A stretch of DNA of 64,000 nt from Bursaphelenchus xylophilus (Eukaryota; Nematoda; Chromadorea; Rhabditida; Aphelenchoididae), in assembly GCA_904066235.2 (NCBI GenBank), contig CAJFCV020000003.1, positions 6,510,001-6,574,000 of the forward strand, given 5' to 3'. Numbering within the stretch: the stretch's first letter is position 1; every line of letters starts with the position of its first letter. Position numbers and translations under genes: made by a program. The notes below the pieces were generated by a model. The model searched no databases, was not told the origin of the DNA, and worked only from the letters and a program-made list of their open reading frames with translations. This document shows positions 1-11,167 of the stretch, one piece after another.

Positions 1-85
1 TTTTGTAATTTACAGTCAGCTTTCTAACATTTCATATCAGTGTTTTCAAAATATAGCCCCAAGATCAGGACTTTCATCCTTTTCT

Positions 86-316
86 TCAACGCTCAACTTT
101 TGTAGCATTCTGTATTATGTAGCCAAATATCATGTGTAGGAAGTATGGAATATGTTTTATCGGTGGCGGGCGGTTGTTTCTTGTTGTGTTCGCAAACCTT
201 GGTTGGTAATAAACGCTATCACTAATGTTCTCAGACAGAAAATCGCGCATCTCAGTGTCTTCAAACGTGCCTATGGTCTCACAATTCTTTCCAATTTTTT
301 CGAGTTTTGTCTGCAT
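86..316 (-). CDS. Putative small protein or 5' exon of a gene running off the left edge
   Basis: An open frame of 76 codons starts 12 bases behind a good splice acceptor (TTTATTCAG) on the minus strand, just downstream of the prolyl 4-hydroxylase gene. This would suit a downstream operon gene or a 5' exon. An internal donor (AAG|GTTTGC) and acceptor (ATAATACAG) are also visible, so the frame may be spliced. I recognise no domain. The residues are mostly polar, with no signal peptide. It may equally be 3' UTR of the neighbour. Confidence 0.25.
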   Translation of the reverse strand: MQTKLEKIGKNCETIGTFEDTEMRDFLSENISDSVYYQPRFANTTRNNRPPPIKHIPYFLHMIFGYIIQNATKVER

Positions 317-451
317 TTTAACATCATCAACCTGAATAAATTTTTATTGTTCTCTTAAGTTATTTTAGGCAAGTAAGGCATCTGTTTTGTATGTGATAAC
401 CGTAGACAAGAACTGATAAGTTAGAATAAATATATATCTATAACCCGAGAA

Positions 452-2481
452 CTAAGATCTCAAGTTGGCGTAGAATCGAGGCTCCGGTCCTCCCAGATCA
501 CCAACGAAACGTTCTTGGTCGGATGGCCTCAGTCCACATGGCCGTCTAAACTCTTGACCTAACTCGTGGATCCATTTATTGGATACCCATTTGACTCCCA
601 AAAGTACGGGACAAGCAGCATGCCGAGTGCGGAGATCTCCCTCACCGCTTCTGTAGAGGTTGTACCAGAAGAGAGCATCGTTCTTGGAAGGCATTACAGA
701 CGTCTTCAATTCAGTGAATACAGTTCCGCCTCCAGTTTGTGGTTGAGTCATCTGTATTACAATATTAGTTTTCAGGGGACTAGGATAGGGCTCAGTTAGT
801 AGAAATAATAAGAGTCATCGGGTCCTAGGATAGCTTATCACAGAGGTATCCACGTGCCCTACGCCCCCCGTATCGATCGACTTTGACTCGGACTGTCGTC
901 GACCCGAAAAGTCGGGATGTGGTTTTAAACATCAAAACTTACATAGAAGAGGACGGTTGCAATACGATTTCCAGTACCGAGGTCACTGAAGGCCTTGGTT
1001 TCTTCTTTCTAAATAAACAATTATGAAAAAGTACAGTATACTTACTCTGGCAAAATCGAAATGAGGATCATAATGCCCACCAATTCCATAATTAGCAATC
1101 TGCAATTCTTCCGCAGTTTCTTGTTCCAGATTTGTCATCAAATCAATTCTTTTATTCACTCGGTCAACAACTTCATGTTCGGTGGCCTTGAGCCAAGCGC
1201 TGAAAGGAGATTTGAAAAGTGTCCACGATAGAAGAATACTCACCTTTTACTGATACGATAAGAAGCTGTCTCCAACTGACCGGTCTCACTGTTCTGAACG
1301 GTTGCTCTAGCAAGTTTGGGAGACGCCAAGGACTGGATTACACTAACCTCGTCGTCACTCATTACATCACGGAATAAGACTGCCAGAGGGTTATAGCGAA
1401 GTATTTCCACTTTGAAAGGCGCAATGATTAAGAAGGGACGGTCTCGTTTGTAGTAACAGTACAGTTGCGAGGTTGCTTTTACACTCTAATTTTATTCAAT
1501 ATTGTGTTCAACGACTCACCACTGGAACTTCATTCCGGCATAGTGCTTCGTATATATTCCTCTCAGCAAGCTCGAGCCCGTCGTTAGGTCTGGGGTTGGA
1601 GACTCGGCCTGGATTCTTCCTGAAGTCGCTTCTCTTCACTCCATCAGCCGCCAATTGATCTTCGTACCATTTTATGTTACCCTTGGCACGAGGATGTTCG
1701 GGCCATAACTTGTAAAGACGATCGGTAGCAATGAGCGCATGCTTTACATTCCCTTGCTTAAAGTATGCAAAGGCCAAATATTCGAGGATATCGTGTTCGC
1801 CGATGGTTGGGGGGTCTTCCTTCTTAGCACGCTCTAGAGCTTCTTCCATCCACATTAAGGTGTGGTAGTAATCCTCCGCATTGTACGAGATTCGCCCCAC
1901 ATCGAATACCTCCTGAGCTGAAACATTACTTTAATTGGAAGCCGTATACACTCTACCTGTCATTCCTCTGCTTGTTTGTACTTTCCCGACTTTTCCATTA
2001 GCCAAGTCTTTTGTATCAAGTCTGTAAGTGTCTTGTAGTCTTAGTAATCCCACAACTGCGCCACTCAGGTCTTCTTGCTCTGGAAGATGGGCTCTTCCAG
2101 CATAAGAAATGTTCTGTATAAACTCCTCCGTTCTGTCAGATCTCATCTTTTCTTGAAGTGTCTTCCATGTGTCTGATAATCTTTTAATCATCCTGAAGGC
2201 ATTAACTGGATTTGATGCGTATTCCATGTTTTTCTCAACATTCGAATTCTTGGACCGATATTTCTGGACCATCCTAAGAATAAAAAGTTAGAAATTGCAG
2301 TGGGATTTTACTTCTTCAAGTTCTCTAAACGATCGTTTTCAGATTGAATGTAGTTTTCGATTACTCTCGGTATGTCCTTTTCCATCTGAAGTAGTCGTTG
2401 AAGGTCAGCCATGGATGTGAAAAGATCAGCTCCTCCATGATGTACAACGAAAAGGCCCAGGAGAATTAAACGAACGTTCAT
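452..2481 (-). CDS. Collagen prolyl 4-hydroxylase alpha subunit
   Basis: This is the catalytic subunit that hydroxylates proline in procollagen in the ER lumen, using Fe(II), 2-oxoglutarate and ascorbate. About seven exons give roughly 535 residues, the family length. Seen in order: a signal peptide (MNVRLILLGLFVVHHGGA), the N-terminal coiled dimerisation region, a TPR-like peptide-binding domain (1500-1917) and the catalytic domain. The iron ligands are visible as HFD in GGHYDPHFDFA and the distal His in RHAACPVLLG, followed by the 2-oxoglutarate-binding Lys in GVKWVSNKW. The start is the ATG at 2479-2481, one base behind a strong acceptor (TTTTTCTTATAG), which suggests trans-splicing. C. 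elegans has several paralogues. dpy-18 is the chromosome III copy, which fits the synteny, but I cannot separate it from phy-2 by eye. Confidence 0.93.
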
Positions 2482-3017
2482 CCTATAAGAAAAACCCGAT
2501 TGATTATTCAAAAAGGCAAAAAACCCGCATAAAAATCGCAGAAACATAGTTATTCAAAGATCGTGGCCATAACGCTTGCCGAAAAATATTGGCCAGCAGA
2601 GGGAACAAAGAAGGGAAAGAAACGGGGAAATCCTCCCCGAACAGAAGGTGTGGGGAGAACGTCTTTCTTAGTGTAAAATCTCCAACGCGATCTCTTTCTT
2701 GCAGCGTAGAAGAAAGGAGAGTAAGTGGAGGGGTACCTTCCTTTTCTCTCTGTTATCCAGCGTTTTATTAGAATTTGCACGCAGAAAGATGGAGCGAAAT
2801 GTTTCGTCAAGGGTAAAACAATGACATAACATTGACAATGATGTAGACTTCCTCAATGACGCGAAGATCGCTTTAATCAGCGGACCTTGCGCGGAATCTT
2901 CTTAATAACTTCGAACGCAATTCTTATGGGGATTTCGTTGAGGGTTGACCTGCGAAGGCAATATCACCGCAAATACTAGTTCTTTTACTTTACAATTTTT
3001 TTAGCAAAACAATCTTG
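2482..3017. other. Intergenic region upstream of the prolyl 4-hydroxylase gene
   Basis: The stretch between the prolyl 4-hydroxylase start and the polq-1 stop shows no gene. It contains a purine-rich segment at 2590-2720 and presumably the promoter and trans-spliced leader region of the hydroxylase. The short frames in it have no recognisable domain. Confidence 0.5.
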
Positions 3018-6000
3018 TTAAACAGTTTTCTGATCACAGCTACTCTCTATCTTCTCCATCTGACCCCAATTAGGCCCAATCTTGATTGAAACGGGGAAAT
3101 CAATCCCGAGTAGGGAAGTCGACATCAGTTTCTTGATGAGCTCGACGGATTCGTGGATGAGATCCCTTTTGACTTCACAGATTATTTCATCATGAATCTG
3201 AAGGACCATTCCTCCCATTGATTTTGGAAATGAAGTTCTTATATTGTTTAAAGCGACGCGGAAAGCATGCGTAACTGATGACTGAAAAATAATAATTAAA
3301 AAACAATAAAACTTTTACCTGAATAATATAATTTGGAATCCTTCTTTTTGCCTCTGTTGATCTCATTGACGCCAATCCAACGCCAAGACCCCAGATATTT
3401 GAAGCGTAACGTCGTTCCAGGGCAGTCTGAGTGACTCTTCTCAACCAATGATCCACGCCTTTAAAATAAACAATCTTTTATCCAGAAGTAAAAAGTAACC
3501 TTTGAATACAGTTGAGAAAACAGAAATCAATTGTTCGGCTCTTCTGATATCAATATTCAAGTCCAAGCTCAAAGCACTAGCTCCAATGCCATAAACGATA
3601 GAATAGAATAACTTCTTGGCAGTGTCTCTATTAATATGTATACCCTCTTCCCTTAGAGAAGCGCTCAAATATTCAAAAGGATCAATCTCGTCATTAATAA
3701 GACGAGCCAGTGTTTCATCTCCACTCATCGCCAAAATCATTCTTAATTCGAGTTGGGAGAAGTCGGCCGAGATTAAAACACACCCGTCTTTGGCCGTGAA
3801 GACACTCCGAGCTGACTGTCCATCGATAATCTTTCGCTTGATTAACATTTGAATTGGGGGATTCTCGATTCCGATTCTCCCGGTGGCATGAGAAAGGGTA
3901 TTGTAGAAACAACGAACTCTCCCATCTGGGTCGCAATGTGAGGAAATATCTTCTAATTGCTGTAATTAAAAACATTATATCAACAAGAAGTTGTTACCGT
4001 ATAAGCAGTGTAAGCGTTTCTTGCGCTGACAATTAACTCGGCGATTGGATGATTGGTACGACTTAACTCATCGACGGATCCCGGAGCTCGGGAATTCTGA
4101 TCCATGAACACATTACATTCGGATAAAACCTAAGGACAAATTTAGATTCATGATTCAACCTACTTTCCTGGTAGACGAAACCTTATAAACGTTGAATTTC
4201 TGGTCCGTAAACTTCCAAATCTTCTCTTCTGTCTTTGTCATCATAACCTGCAGGGATTGTCGAAGATGATATACTTGCTCCAAGTTCAATGCTATGCCAT
4301 AATACGACATATAAATGGAGGTCTGCACACTTTCATTCCAGATACTCGTCAATTTCATCATATGATCCGAGATTTTTTGAGAGAGGATAACATTCTTGAT
4401 CAGGCGACATAAAGGATATATACAGGGTTCGGCTAACGTTTTGTTACAAAAACTGAGAATAAAAAAGCCGAAGAGCAGAACTCACCGAGATGCAATGTTA
4501 GCAAAATATGAGCCAAGACCTTCAGGGTCTGGATCCAAACTTTTGTTTCTGACTCTCAGAATTGATAAAACACAATGAAATTTGCTCAAGAAGGAAGTCC
4601 AATTTTCTTGGATAAAAGATACTGATAGGAAATGATGTTTACACTGGTAGAATAACAAGGACAAATCCTTTGCAAAAATGGGGACAGTGGATGAAAACAA
4701 TTTCTCCAACTCGTCAGCAACGTTCTCGGAGCACTTGGAGCATTCTCAAAAGTTTATACAAGAATAAAAGTTACCTGGGGTATCAAAATCCATTTCCATA
4801 AAATATTCATCGTCGTTTAAAATTTGTAAATGGTCTTCCACATAATCCAAGACAAGGAACTTGGCATTGGAACACAATCTCTCCAGACAAGATCTAACAA
4901 TATTAACGTATCGATCATACTTACCGTTTATTTAAAATGAGAGAACATATTGTACCCTCAGTTTCCATTGACCTCTCACTTTCGTTTATTGTAAATTCAA
5001 AAGTCTTGTCCGAATCTCTGAACATGATTATATTAATTACTAGATAAACAGTTATCAGATTTTCTTACCTATTTTTTAAGAACTGTTCTGCATTAGCAAC
5101 CAACGTTTGAACAGCAGTTTTACAATCGGTTATTTGTCCTTGAAGCCATTCATTCTTATCGCCTTTCTTCTCACCTTCTCTAAAATAAAGCCCATTATAT
5201 TATTATACATGAGCAACAAGAAATTGGAACGGGCGCGGGTAATTGAGGTCAGCAGTCTTAATCACCGTAAATAAGTCAAGAGCATCTTGTTCCCAGGTCA
5301 GACATAGCTCTCGACCTCTTGCAGTATGCTCTGTCCTCGGGAATTAATTATCCAAATACGGGGATAATGCGGCCACAACATTGCGTAATGACCGGATGTT
5401 CAGCACATAACAGAATGATTGTGCATGAAGATAAAAGTTAAGAGAGCATACTTAAAAGGAATTGTATGCCTCAAGATCTTCTCCAGAATAGGCGGATCTG
5501 TCATCGCCAACTGTCTGACACTCTCGATCCCTTGTTCAACAAAAGCCAAGGCCCTGACTCCATCGATTCCAGACAAATGCATAAGATCAATGACGTCAGT
5601 GCTTATGGTCATTTCAACTTTCTGACCAAACGATTTCATTAAAATATTCAAATAATGCCATCCAAGTTGATCAGTGATGGAGATGACGGTTTCTAAATCA
5701 GGATTGTCGTGTTACTCACTCAAGTAAACCCCAAAAAGTCACTCACTCAAGTAAACGACTGTCTGTGTCTTCAACAGATCCAATTGCATTTCATCCAATC
5801 CGAATTCCCTCAGAATCTCGGCTTCAGGCTTATTCGCCATCAACTCTCTAAGAACCAAAGTAAGGTAAAATCGACCATGGACCTGTAAATGGCATTAGTA
5901 ATTATAAGAATATGCTTACTTCATCTTCTCTATGACCGAACGATAATTTAAGACAAGACGCGTTGGTGATTCCCATCTTCTTTGCTGAATCTCTTTCAGT

Positions 6001-9000
6001 GGGTGTTAGTAATTTCTCATAATACTTGAACAAATTAGTAAGTTTTAATCCTTTAAAGCCGATTCGATTGGGTAATGGAGTAATCTGAACTCAAATAAAA
6101 CTACCTGAATACCAACCCCACCAAATATAGCAGCTGTAGGTCCGTTCTAAGGTCAACTGATGCATTGGCTTTCACAAGTTGTTTGTAGATAAACTGCCCT
6201 TCTGATGGAGTTAAGAAACTAGATGAGATGGCAGACCCGAGCTGTGTAATAGCCACTGTAATCTCCTCATTATCCTCAATTCCAATAAGTTGACTCTGAC
6301 GAAGAGCTTCCAGAATCTCATCAACAGATCTGGAGAGTCTATTCTGACAATGGGAAGCAATTCTGAAGGCATCTTCTTTCGTCTTGATTAATCCAATTGA
6401 TATACTCTAAAAAATGTAAATAAAATGTTCCTTTACCAAAGCCGCGTCAATTGAAAAAATTTTTACATCAAGTATCAGATGGGTGTAGTCACGGGGCCGT
6501 GGAACAAACTTCTTCTTTTTCAATTCGCTTAAGGTTAGTCGTAGTTGACTGATATCACTGGCCACAAGGTATGAATCCCCTAAATTAATTATTGGATAAT
6601 TGGAAGGTCGCGTTGATTGGCTAATAAGGATTCCCCTGGAACAAGACCACCCCCTGCCTTCCCGCTCTCGAGTAATTGCGGGATTACGGTACCGAGTCCG
6701 TAAGAAACGGGAGGAGTTGAAAGGCGAAGAAGAAGAAGACGGAGAAGAAAATACAATTGCCTCCATCTCTTCAGTTGGTCGTCTCGAGGCCAATTCGGTG
6801 GTAACAGCCACTTGTTCTATCAGCGCTTCAAATTGAATCTCCCCACCCCCGATGTTGCCCAGTCGCAGCGAAGCCGAAGGCAACAACCGGGACTTGCTCA
6901 GCATCCCCAATTCTCTGCATTTTGCCAGTTCATTTCCATCTGCATGTTACAACAATGCTCGCACAACCTTTGACATCAACAATATTCTCGGATTGGGCAA
7001 TATTTCCGTTGGCATGCAGATGAGACCCAACGCCAACAACACCAGCGACGGGACGGACTCGGCTGCCCTCCAGCAGTCCTACCAGTTCATTCCAACCGGT
7101 CAAAACTACTCTCAGTCCTGTTTTTTGGAGCAAAACAATCTGATTGGAACGATGCCTCCAGTCACACACAATACCGTATTCCCTTTGGATATGAACACCA
7201 ACAACTTTATACAATTTGATTATCAAAATGGAAATTGTGAAAGTAAGAATAACCTGGATTTCGTTTGCATAGATCAATCTTTCAGGCTTCAATAATTTAA
7301 TTCTGGATGAGAGTTCTACGTCAAAAAATGTCAACCGAAGTAAGGATGACTGTCAATCCTCTGGATCTTCAGCTCCAACAGGAGGAATATCTAAGAGAAA
7401 GAAGCGGAGACATCGAACAATCTTCACACAATATCAATTAGATGAACTGGAGAAGGCGTTCAAAGTAGCTCACTACCCGGAAATGACAGCTCGAGAACTC
7501 CTGGCACAAAAAACGGAACTTCCAGAAGACAGGATTCAGGTAATCCCACCGAAACTCATAACATTCCTACCTCTAACACACATTATACATTGCCTCATTC
7601 TTAGGTGTGGTTTCAAAACCGACGAGCCAAATGGAGAAAGACGGAGAAAACCTGGGGAAAGAGCACGATAATGGCAGAATATGGACTATACGGAGCCATG
7701 GTGAGACATCAACTTCCGTTGCCAGAGACCATAGCCAAGAGCACTGAAGGCGATCCAGAGAAGTCTGCCGCTCCATGGCTATTAGGTAAGTGAAAGGAAC
7801 CTTTCTCTAATTCTCATCAATAATGATAATTAAGATTCCTATTGCAGGAATGCATAAAAAGAATATTGAGACCAGAGGTCAATGGGATGCGGATGGATCA
7901 GAAGACGAGGAAGATGTTGAGGAAAATAAGGAAAAGAAATCACTCCACTTCGACCACTTGAAGGCCAAAGAAGAACTGAATCTGGCAAACATTCCCTTAT
8001 CACTCCAATCCTATACAGTATCCAATTTTCCATACGGCCCATAAAACTTGATATTAAATATATTGACAGGACTTTCCAAGTAATTGGCTCAATCAGTCGC
8101 CCCGAGTCGTCCAAAAACAATTTCCTGCATTAACACGTCGAAGGGAAGGCAACTCGAGCCAATCAAGGGTTGCCGGAACTCGACCGTGGGTATGTCGACC
8201 CCTATCCGCCCGAGTTGCGTCATCGAATTTCGGCGCGGGAAAGGCTCGGCTTGACCTTTAATGTCATTAAGTGCTCGGATGTCCCCAATTCTCAAGTGGG
8301 GCTAGCAGGACTTTAAAGCGGCCAATGAGAAGTCGGCACTCCCTAATGGGCAATCAAAAGAAACAAACGAATTTCACTAATTAATTCAAATAAAACCGAC
8401 TTGTTATGTTTACGGCGGCAATTAATTAGACTCACCTCGGCCAAAGCCCCGTCTTCCGGTCCTTCCAATCATCTGGTGATAGGCCACGTAGTTCAGGGAC
8501 TTGTCGAAGTTGTCAGCAAGGATTATCAGGACTCGGGAAGCAGGCAGATTAACCCCAGTACTTAGTGTGGATGTGCATACAATAACGGCGATCTTTCTTT
8601 CGCGATATAAGGTCTCGATTTTCTTTCGAATTTCGTTTGGGACACCTAACAAGGGAATGGTTTGAACTGTCCGTGAGCTTTTAACCTGAGACCCAATTCT
8701 GAAAGAGCGCACAAAATTTAATTTGAATCCGTTTTCTATTTCTAATGAATGGTCTTGGGAGACGAGAAATATATTCTATAGCTATGTACAAAATTTTTTT
8801 TAAACTTACTCAAGTGTTACAGATTTTTTGAAAAATTTCAAGAAAACTTGACAATTTGGCAACATCGTGGGGGCTTCGATGATGCCAGATGTCAATCTAC
8901 TGGTACGTTAAAGACGTTTTTCGACCATTCCAGAAGGTCTTCCAGGATTTTGCATATTTTTTCGGGTTTCCGGAAAAGAATGTTGCCAAATTTTCACCTT

Positions 9001-10652
9001 TTCTTAAAATTTTGCAAGAAAAGTTGAAAAGACAATTTTTGGATCCCTGCGTCAGCGTATAGTGAACCGCCTGCATATTTACAAAAAAGCCGTTTTTTAA
9101 TCTTTTGGTTTAAAATGATTGTAGACATGTGTTTAACAAGTTCCCAAATTATGTTCTGTCCGGAAGGTATGAATTTGCATAAATTTGTCCCTTTTGGAAT
9201 TTTAAGTCTCACGGCATCATAAAAAGAGGTAATGACCCGGAATTCTGGATACATACGTTTTTGGTGATTGAGCATTCAATGTTTTGAAAATCAATTTTCC
9301 AGGATTACTGTAACATAAGTATATTATAACCGGTCGATAAAAATCGACCGTCCCAAGACCATTCGGCAAATAAAAAACGGATTCTTACTAAATTTTACGT
9401 GCTCTTTCAGAATTTGTGGGTCTTATGTTGAAAGCTCACGGACAGTTCACACCATTCCCTTGTAAGAAGTCTTAATTGTTCAGTTTTCTAATTAATCTAA
9501 CCTGAATGATGAAAGGCGACACCAGTCTTGATGTAAGTATCCATAAATCCACATCCCGACAATAGATTGCACTCTCCAACACGATCACCAAGTACTTTAA
9601 AAGTATCATTTTTCTTTTTTGAACACTTGTCGATGCACATGGCAATCAATTTTGCAGTTTTTTCAACTAGAGCTTTTGTCCGGCAGAATACTAACACCGA
9701 TTTCCATTCTACAAGTGACTCCATCACCAAACTGAAACAACGTATTAAGTCACGAAAGAGCCCAAGCAAAGTAAAAGTAAAGAAACTTACTTCAAAACCC
9801 CTGTTTCATCTGACTTGAAGTTGAACATTGGTTGTTTTTCCACAAGTTCTATCTCTTCTTTTCTCTGGCTGTAATATTTGTTATTTACGATGTAATATTC
9901 ATCCAAATCCCTTTTTTCGCAGATGCTGTAGTCTAATATTGTTGTGTTCAAAAGGCCTTCTAATGGTGTTGCGTCTTCTACCGTCGCGCTCATTGCTATT
10001 ACTTGACAAACGGTTTCAGTACTATAACAAGCATAAAAATCTTTACGAAAAACTTACCTGATGGTGTTCATGAACTTTAATTTGATTAACAAATCTTCAA
10101 TAAGGGTACCTCTGTCGTTGTCAAACGTCATATGGACTTCATCGATAACAATAGTGGCTATAAAAGCACTGACGATAAACAAATGGCTTACAGAACTGAT
10201 CCAAGACTCGATCCTTGATCAGTCGACTAACAAGAGAGGTTCCCTTTTCGATAGTACATACCACGGCATCAAATTCTTCACGTAAAGAGAGGGAAGCAGC
10301 TCCGAAATGGGCCTTGACAATCAATCCCAAGGATCTCCATTGTCTCTAAAACAATGTCCATATTTGGTAAGACTTTTATTACCTGTAGAGAAAAGAACAA
10401 TTCACTGGCAGATGCAATGTATGGTTCAATAAAGATACACCGCTTTCTGCTTAGCAACACGTTAACACAGGCGATTGTTTCCGCAACTAGACTCTTTCCA
10501 CTCCCTGTTGGAGCGGAGAACAGAATATTTCGAAGGGTCGGATAGTAGAGTTCGTCCTGATATATAATTTCTTCTTGGAATTTCGCCAAGTTGTCTATCT
10601 TGTATGCGTCGCGGAGCTTTCTCAACACAGATTCTCGGACATTTGAACCCAT
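3018..10652 (-). CDS. polq-1: DNA polymerase theta (helicase-polymerase)
   Basis: This enzyme carries out theta-mediated end joining of DNA double-strand breaks in the nucleus. The N-terminal superfamily 2 helicase is visible: Walker [24 protein letters not shown], box [24 protein letters not shown], and [16 protein letters not shown] with [10 protein letters not shown] helical domain follows ([16 protein letters not shown], 5460-5600). The A-family polymerase has motif A ([10 protein letters not shown]), motif B ([16 protein letters not shown]) and motif C ([12 protein letters not shown]), then the stop at 3018. The long disordered centre of vertebrate POLQ seems absent; I estimate roughly 1,400 residues. 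The start at 10652 is the first ATG behind the acceptor CTCACGTTAG. Upstream frames that look longer begin with TTG. Two large introns stand out: 8646-9501 is filled by a foldback element, and 6580-8435 contains the antisense gene ceh-10. Confidence 0.93.
6580..8435 (-). other. Long polq-1 intron hosting ceh-10 on the opposite strand
   Basis: The donor GAG|GTGAGT follows the helicase segment GRRGFGR, and the acceptor AATTTAG precedes GGATTCATACC. Joined, the phases match and restore [10 protein letters not shown], equivalent to the VGESILIC region of POLQ helicases. The whole ceh-10 coding region lies inside this 1,856-base intron. Confidence 0.8.
6852..8044 (+). CDS. ceh-10: Paired-like homeobox transcription factor with CVC domain (VSX/Chx10 class)
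   Basis: This nuclear DNA-binding factor is known in C. elegans to specify AIY and other neurons and CAN-cell fate. Four exons (6852-7242, 7286-7539, 7605-7785, 7848-8044) join in frame to 340 residues, about the family length. The homeodomain runs from [20 protein letters not shown] to [11 protein letters not shown], with Gln at homeodomain position 50. The class-defining CVC domain follows directly ([20 protein letters not shown]). The N-terminus is Asn/Gln-rich, and the C-terminus has an acidic stretch ([10 protein letters not shown]). It lies antisense within a polq-1 intron. In C. elegans the two genes carry clone names W03A3.1 and W03A3.2, so their adjacency is conserved. Confidence 0.95.
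8646..9501 (-). repeat. polq-1 intron made almost wholly of a foldback element
   Basis: The left arm starts at 8648 and continues to about 8765; its inverted partner runs from about 9345 to 9473. Both carry the same string AAGGGAATGG, then ACTGTCCGTGAGC and GAATGGTCTTGGGA. The arms cover nearly all of the 856-base intron, and the 3' splice site AG lies at the outer end of one arm. The right arm also contains TTACTGTAACATA followed by a CGGTCG...CGACCG hairpin, the module found at 52-56 kb. A 93-codon frame in the interior (8994-9275) has no recognisable domain. Confidence 0.8.
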
Positions 10653-11167
10653 CCAACTTATTGCTAGTAGACAACGTTGTTGTTGATACAATCCTAACGT
10701 GAGATATATACAGATAACGTGTTACGTTAACGTTAAGATCGATCTTGAAAAGTTTCAAAAATCATATTTCCGTTTCAGCGCAAAATGTACAAGTTGGCAT
10801 TCCGCAACAATCTTCTCCAAATCGAAAAAGACAGTATTGCAGAACGCCAAAATGTTTCGCATTTATTGTTTTCGCTACGGGGTCTTATCGCATGATCAGT
10901 GCAGTTATCAAAACCAAAAGCTGCAAAAAGATATATACAAAACTTTGCTCATTGAGTCCTTGTTTCAGCATACTCAAAATTTTATCTTTTCTGGTCACAG
11001 CAAAAACTTTAGAATGGTTCAAGAAATCATGCTTTTATAAAAAAAATTGCAATATCGGGCGCAGCTTTCCACCGTCCCAACGAAAATTCGGATGAGGCGG
11101 ACCGAACTTGTCAAAATTTGCTGTTTGTTTATAGCACACTCACTTTGGCAGTAGAAAACAACAAAAA
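10653..11167. promoter_or_regulatory. Divergent promoter region between polq-1 and fum-1
   Basis: About 515 bases separate the two start codons, which face away from each other. It contains the polq-1 leader acceptor (10694 region, minus strand) and no recognisable gene. The frames of up to 116 codons on the plus strand here lack domains and overlap one another. I see no obvious TATA element or other named motif. Confidence 0.55.

Noticed and set aside
8994..9275. 93-codon minus-strand frame in the polq-1 intron
   Set aside because: It lies between the arms of the foldback and shows no homology I can name; polq-1 exons join correctly without it.
10699..11095. Two plus-strand frames of about 115 codons between polq-1 and fum-1
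   Set aside because: They overlap each other, have no domain, and lie in the divergent promoter region.
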